Source: Ruminococcaceae bacterium UBA7217 (GTDB lineage Bacteria > Bacillota > Clostridia > Oscillospirales > Acutalibacteraceae). Taken from it: 10,137 nt of DNA. The notes below the pieces were generated by a model. That model worked only from the letters and a program-made list of their open reading frames with translations, did no database searches and had not been told where the DNA came from. The position numbers and the translations under genes are program-made. The stretch's first letter is position 1. Every line of letters starts with the position of its first letter. Below are positions 7,756 through 10,137 of this stretch, one piece after another. The stretch spans positions 1 to 10,137 of the forward strand of contig DKTZ01000041.1 of assembly GCA_002490425.1 (NCBI GenBank), written 5' to 3'.

Positions 7756-9214
7756 CGTTATCGCTGACCTCCCGTAGAATTATATATGCCACAGTTGCAA
7801 GGCTCAGTGCCTCACAGTATTCGGCTGTAATTTTAAACTTGCCGTTTTTAAGACGGTTCAGTATTTCGCCCACACGCTTAAAGCCCATACGGACAACATC
7901 TTCATTAGCGGGCATTACAAAGTAAGAACGCTGCATAATATTGCGAATTTCAGTGCAAATGCCTTTCATAAGCGGAGCGCCTTCAAGGTCACATTCATAA
8001 TTTCCGCTGATTGCCACCTCAGGATTGCCCGACGAAATTCTGCGCGCTATGTCAACGGCACAGCGTCTGCCGAATACAAGCGCCTCTAACAGCGAGTTAC
8101 TCGCAAGCCTGTTTTTGCCGTGAACACCCGTGTTTGAACATTCGCCCACAGCATAAAGCCTGCTAACGCTTGTCTGCGAATTAAGGTCAACCTCAATTCC
8201 GCCCATAAGATAGTGCTGACACGGAAAAATCGGAATAAGGTCTTTGGTAATATCCACATTATATTTTAAACAGCCCTCGTAAATACCGGGAAAACGCTTG
8301 TGAAGATAGTCACTGTCCCTGTGGGTAATATCAAGATAAAAATTATTACTGCCTGTCCTGCGTGACTCAATAATAATAGACTTTGAAACAACATCACGGG
8401 GGGCAAGCTCCAACCGCTCGTCATAACGGTGCATAAAACGCTCTTTCTTGCAGTTGAGAAGATAAGCGCCCTCACCTCTTACCGCCTCGCTTATGAGAAA
8501 CTGCTCATTATCGGACGAATTAAACGCAGTCGGGTGAAACTGAACATAGCTTAAATTCTTAATGTTTGCGCCGATTTCATAGGCTAAGCGGATACCGTCG
8601 CCCGTAGCGACAACAGGGTTTGTTGTATATTTGTAAACTCTGCCAATGCCGCCCGTTGCAAGCACGCAATAGGATGCAAAATATTCGTCCTGACCCTCGT
8701 CAGTTAATACATTTGCACAGATACCGTTTTTAACTCTTGTGAGCCTGAACACCTGTGAATTTTCAATCAGCGTAATGTTTTTACGCCTTTTTACTTCATC
8801 CAAAAGCTTATTGACAATTTCAGCACCCGTTGTATCCTTATGATGCACAATTCTTCTTCGGCAATGACCGCCCTCAAGCGTTTTTTGCAGAGTTCCGTCA
8901 TCATTCTTATCGAAATCAACGCCGTACTCCATAATTTTGCGGACTTGGTCGGGACCTTCCTCCACAAGCGTCGTTACAGCCTCAATGTCATTGGCACGCT
9001 GACCTGCAATCATAGTGTCCTCAATGTGTAAATCGAAACTGTCATTCTCAAAGCTGAGTACTGCCGCAACACCGCCCTGTGCTAAGGAGCTGTTCGACAA
9101 AGTATTATTTCTTTTTGAAAGCATAATAACATTTACGCTTTCAGGCAGACAAAGAGATGTATAAAGCCCTGCGGCTCCGCAGCCGACTATCAATACATCG
9201 CATTTTTTTGGCAT
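7748..9214 (-). CDS. nadB: L-aspartate oxidase
   Basis: NadB is a cytoplasmic FAD enzyme that oxidises L-aspartate to iminoaspartate, the first step of de novo NAD synthesis; NadA then makes quinolinate from it. Residue numbers count from the upstream ATG at 9223. The FAD-binding G-C-G-A-A-G is at 14-19 and S-S-L-A-Q-G-G at 45-51. L-E-G-G-H at 116-120, Q-F-H-P-T at 228-232, A-P-R-D-V at 274-278, C-Q-H-Y-L-M-G-G at 335-342 and N-R-L-A-S-N-S-L-L-E at 371-380 carry the active-site Glu, His and Arg residues of the family. The glutamate in LEGGH separates it from fumarate reductase or succinate dehydrogenase flavoproteins. The C-terminal helical domain is present but the protein is somewhat short (488 or 491 residues). 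I chose the ATG at 9214 because the Shine-Dalgarno site is 10 bases from it but only 1 base from the ATG at 9223. It is the first gene of a nadB-nadC-folC-mannosidase operon. Confidence 0.96.
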   Translation of the reverse strand: MPKKCDVLIVGCGAAGLYTSLCLPESVNVIMLSKRNNTLSNSSLAQGGVAAVLSFENDSFDLHIEDTMIAGQRANDIEAVTTLVEEGPDQVRKIMEYGVDFDKNDDGTLQKTLEGGHCRRRIVHHKDTTGAEIVNKLLDEVKRRKNITLIENSQVFRLTRVKNGICANVLTDEGQDEYFASYCVLATGGIGRVYKYTTNPVVATGDGIRLAYEIGANIKNLSYVQFHPTAFNSSDNEQFLISEAVRGEGAYLLNCKKERFMHRYDERLELAPRDVVSKSIIIESRRTGSNNFYLDITHRDSDYLHKRFPGIYEGCLKYNVDITKDLIPIFPCQHYLMGGIEVDLNSQTSVSRLYAVGECSNTGVHGKNRLASNSLLEALVFGRRCAVDIARRISSGNPEVAISGNYECDLEGAPLMKGICTEIRNIMQRSYFVMPANEDVVRMGFKRVGEILNRLKNGKFKITAEYCEALSLATVAYIILREVSDNDA

Positions 9215-9224
9215 TTCGTTCATT

Positions 9225-9230
9225 TCCTTT
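9225..9230 (-). promoter_or_regulatory. nadB ribosome binding site deciding between two starts
   Basis: AAAGGA on the minus strand precedes two in-frame ATGs. The first (9223) is only 1 base away, too close for normal initiation; the second (9214) is 10 bases away. The protein therefore probably begins M-P-K-K-C-D-V, three residues shorter than the longest reading. Confidence 0.65.
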
Positions 9231-9261
9231 CAAATGCAGAAAGTTAAATTTTCACAAATGT

Positions 9262-9270
9262 ATAATAACA
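9262..9270 (-). promoter_or_regulatory. Candidate extended -10 promoter of the nadB operon
   Basis: Read on the minus strand, TGTTATTAT is an extended -10 element (TGn before a five-of-six match to TATAAT). A transcript would start near 9255 and give a leader of about 40 bases. No good -35 is seen at the expected spacing, which fits an extended -10 promoter. The element lies within TGT-N6-ACA (plus strand 9259-9270), a weak symmetry that could bind a repressor. I cannot tie it to a known NAD regulator. Confidence 0.38.
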
Positions 9271-9343
9271 CACCTTTACAGAAATTAACAGACCTTTTGA
9301 TAAAATATTTAAAATATCTGCGCAGTTTTTTTATTGAAAACAG

Positions 9344-9372
9344 TTGACAAACTAAGTTGCAAGTGGTATCAT
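9344..9372 (+). promoter_or_regulatory. Strong sigma-70-type promoter of the tRNA-Arg gene
   Basis: A perfect -35 TTGACA (9344-9349) and a TATCAT -10 (9367-9372) are separated by the ideal 17 bases. Transcription would start near 9379, about 14 bases before the mature tRNA 5' end. It points away from the nadB promoter, so the two units diverge from this region of about 170 bases. Confidence 0.85.
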
Positions 9373-9392
9373 ATTCGAGCAATAAAGCAAAT

Positions 9393-9469
9393 GCGCCGGT
9401 AGCTCAGCTGGATAGAGTGTTTGGCTACGAACCAAAAGGTCGGGGGTTCGAATCCCTTCCGGCGTGCCA
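9393..9469 (+). tRNA. tRNA-Arg (anticodon ACG)
   Basis: A full cloverleaf of 77 bases with encoded CCA can be folded by eye. The acceptor stem pairs GCGCCGG with CCGGCGT (one G-U at the end). The D arm is GCTC...GAGT. The anticodon stem TTTGG/CCAAA encloses the loop CTACGAA with anticodon ACG at 9427-9429. The variable loop is AGGTC, the T arm is GGGGG-TTCGAAT-CCCTT, the discriminator is G, and CCA is at 9467-9469. The A at position 34 is expected to be changed to inosine by TadA, so that the tRNA reads CGU, CGC and CGA arginine codons. It has its own promoter and terminator and so is a single-gene unit. The neighbouring DUF4314 gene raises the possibility that its 3' end serves as an integration site. 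Confidence 0.97.
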
Positions 9470-9475
9470 TCAAGT

Positions 9476-9496
9476 GGATACAAAAAAGATGTATCC
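9476..9496 (+). other. Small hairpin in the tRNA 3' trailer
   Basis: GGATACA (9476-9482) and TGTATCC (9490-9496) form a perfect 7-base inverted repeat around an A-rich 7-base loop, 6 bases after the tRNA CCA. No T run follows, so it is not itself a terminator. It may be part of the trailer removed during tRNA processing, or a recombinase-binding inverted repeat. Confidence 0.5.
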
Positions 9497-9498
9497 CG

Positions 9499-9527
9499 AA
9501 AAAACCTCGGTGTTACCGAGGTTTTTT
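9499..9527 (+). terminator. Intrinsic terminator of the tRNA-Arg transcript
   Basis: AAAAAACCTCGG (9499-9510) pairs perfectly with CCGAGGTTTTTT (9516-9527) around the loop TGTTA. The T tract is part of the stem. It lies 30 bases after the tRNA. The symmetric A and T runs would also let it work on the opposite strand. Confidence 0.93.
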
Positions 9528-9634
9528 GCTTTCTGTAGGGCAGTTTTCAGCAGTTAAAATCCGTAGATGTAAAATGGCTGTTTTCCCTTTGCGTGCAGAC
9601 TTGAACTCTCATACAATTGAATATCAATAAAATG

Positions 9635-9670
9635 AGGCAGATAGAAATTGAAAAATCTATCTGCCTTTTT
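9635..9670 (+). terminator. Second intrinsic terminator downstream of the tRNA
   Basis: AGGCAGATAGA (9635-9645) pairs with TCTATCTGCCT (9656-9666) around a 10-base A-rich loop and is followed by TTTT. No gene is visible between the first terminator and this one; the only open frame is 18 codons (9574-9630) without a clear ribosome site. It may end an unseen small RNA or be left over from a lost gene at the edge of a mobile element. Confidence 0.8.
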
Positions 9671-9683
9671 CGTATATATACAT

Positions 9684-9730
9684 AGCCAATCGTTTATGAA
9701 TGGAAATCATTCAAACGGTTGGCTTTTTTT
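9684..9730 (+). terminator. Long hairpin with T tract just before the DUF4314 ribosome binding site
   Basis: AGCCAATCGTTT (9684-9695) pairs with AAACGGTTGGCT (9713-9724) with one G-U pair. An inner stem GAATG/CATTC (9698-9702 and 9708-9712) carries the loop GAAAT. A run of seven T follows from 9724. The hairpin ends only about 12 bases before the AAAGGAG site of the next gene. It is therefore either a terminator for incoming transcripts or a leader attenuator for the DUF4314 gene. Confidence 0.85.
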
Positions 9731-9758
9731 ATTTTAAAGTCAAAGGAGATGTAAGCTT

Positions 9759-10055
9759 ATGAACAAATTTGAATCAGAAAGAAGATTCGCCGAGCGTATG
9801 AAAAGATGCTATCCACCCGGCACGAGATTATTGCTTTTAAGTATGGATGATCCTTATGCACCAATAGATTGTGGAACAAGAGGCACAGTTGTCCATGTGG
9901 ACGATGCCGGACAAATCCATATGGAATGGGATAATGGAAGAACCCTTGCCATTGTTCCCGGTGAAGATTCATTCAGAAAATTGACCGATGAGGAACTTGC
10001 GGAAGAACAAAATGAAAATATGGACGAAGGTAACGCTCCCGTCCTCGAAATGTGA
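9759..10055 (+). CDS. DUF4314 domain-containing small protein, mobile-element associated
   Basis: This 98-residue soluble protein matches the DUF4314 pattern as I know it: Y-P-P-G-T-R at 18-23, S-M-D-D-P-Y-A-P-I at 28-36, G-T-R-G-T-V at 39-44, then I-H-M-E-W-D-N-G at 53-60 and V-P-G-E-D-S-F at 66-72. This small beta-rich domain is usually carried on conjugative and integrative elements of Clostridia. Its biochemical function is not known, and I do not assign one. The C-terminal tail (about 77-91) is strongly acidic. The start is supported by AAAGGAG (9742-9748), 10 bases before the ATG. It follows three terminators and a tRNA and may overlap the start of the next gene. It reads as the first visible gene of a mobile element that continues past the window. 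Confidence 0.85.
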   Translation: MNKFESERRFAERMKRCYPPGTRLLLLSMDDPYAPIDCGTRGTVVHVDDAGQIHMEWDNGRTLAIVPGEDSFRKLTDEELAEEQNENMDEGNAPVLEM

Positions 10056-10137
10056 GGTGCAAAAGACAAAATATTGGCTTGATGCATATGTCCATTCGAG
10101 TATTGGATATGTTCTGCGGAATGAGTGCGTTTCGCAG
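10052..10137 (+). CDS. Possible start of a C5-type DNA methyltransferase, cut by the window end
   Basis: The frame that is open from 10034 to the window end reads S-I-R-V-L-D-M-F-C-G-M-S-A-F-R near its end. This resembles motif I, the S-adenosylmethionine-binding block of cytosine-5 DNA methyltransferases (HhaI has I-D-L-F-A-G-L-G-G-F-R; some phage enzymes have G-I-G-A-F). Possible starts are GTG at 10052, overlapping the DUF4314 stop, or ATG at 10082 or 10088; none has a convincing ribosome site. A competing frame (ATG at 10012) is also open to the end, so the call is tentative. A methyltransferase would fit a mobile element. Confidence 0.35.
   Translation, partial: MRCKRQNIGLMHMSIRVLDMFCGMSAFR

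Noticed and set aside
9261..9266. TATAAT on the plus strand as a second promoter toward the tRNA.
   Set aside because: No -35 is found at 16 to 18 bases upstream, and the tRNA already has a near-perfect promoter at 9344-9372.
9357..9557. Open frame running through the tRNA-Arg gene on the plus strand.
   Set aside because: It is translation of the tRNA and its terminator; the cloverleaf accounts fully for the sequence.
9574..9630. An 18-codon open frame between the first and second terminators downstream of the tRNA, possibly a leader peptide.
   Set aside because: It has no clear ribosome site, no run of regulatory codons and no recognisable sequence; chance alone explains an open frame this short.
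10012..10137. Alternative reading frame from ATG 10012 to the window end, 42 codons.
   Set aside because: It would overlap the DUF4314 gene by 44 bases and shows no recognisable motif, while the competing frame carries a methyltransferase-like motif. It is not fully excluded.

Overview
The window looks like a chromosomal segment of an AT-rich Bacillota genome, most likely a gut-type member of the Clostridia. This rests on strong purine-rich Shine-Dalgarno sites, the style of the long PRPP synthetase and CDF transporter, a GH38 mannosidase of the kind common in gut Clostridia, and a DUF4314 gene typical of clostridial mobile elements. The taxonomic placement is inference; there is no marker gene.

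Layout. Two plus-strand genes open the window. The first is a cation diffusion facilitator (about 81-1247) with a manganese-like metal site and an apparently duplicated cytoplasmic domain. The second is a long, divergent ribose-phosphate pyrophosphokinase (1368-2540) with its own likely promoter. A bidirectional hairpin terminator (2568-2600) separates them from a convergent minus-strand block. Read in the direction of transcription, that block is nadB, nadC, folC and a GH38 alpha-mannosidase (9214 down to 2621). The genes overlap or sit 5 to 18 bases apart, so they are very probably one operon. It combines de novo NAD synthesis (L-aspartate oxidase, quinolinate phosphoribosyltransferase), folate polyglutamylation and intracellular mannoside breakdown. 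nadA, the usual partner, is not in the window.

An extended -10 element in front of nadB faces a textbook promoter for a plus-strand tRNA-Arg(ACG) gene at 9393-9469. The tRNA is followed by a small hairpin and then three intrinsic terminators within about 250 bases. After these comes a small DUF4314 gene (9759-10055), and the window ends inside what may be the start of a C5-type DNA methyltransferase. The right end therefore looks like the edge of an integrated mobile element next to a tRNA, although no integrase or duplicated tRNA 3' end is visible here.

PRPP links the genes biochemically: the synthetase makes PRPP and NadC consumes it. Otherwise the window is mostly housekeeping metabolism. 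The points most worth a second look are the right-hand tRNA/mobile-element junction, the mannosidase in a cofactor operon, the divergent PRPP synthetase and the CDF domain duplication. I see no clearly new multi-gene system.
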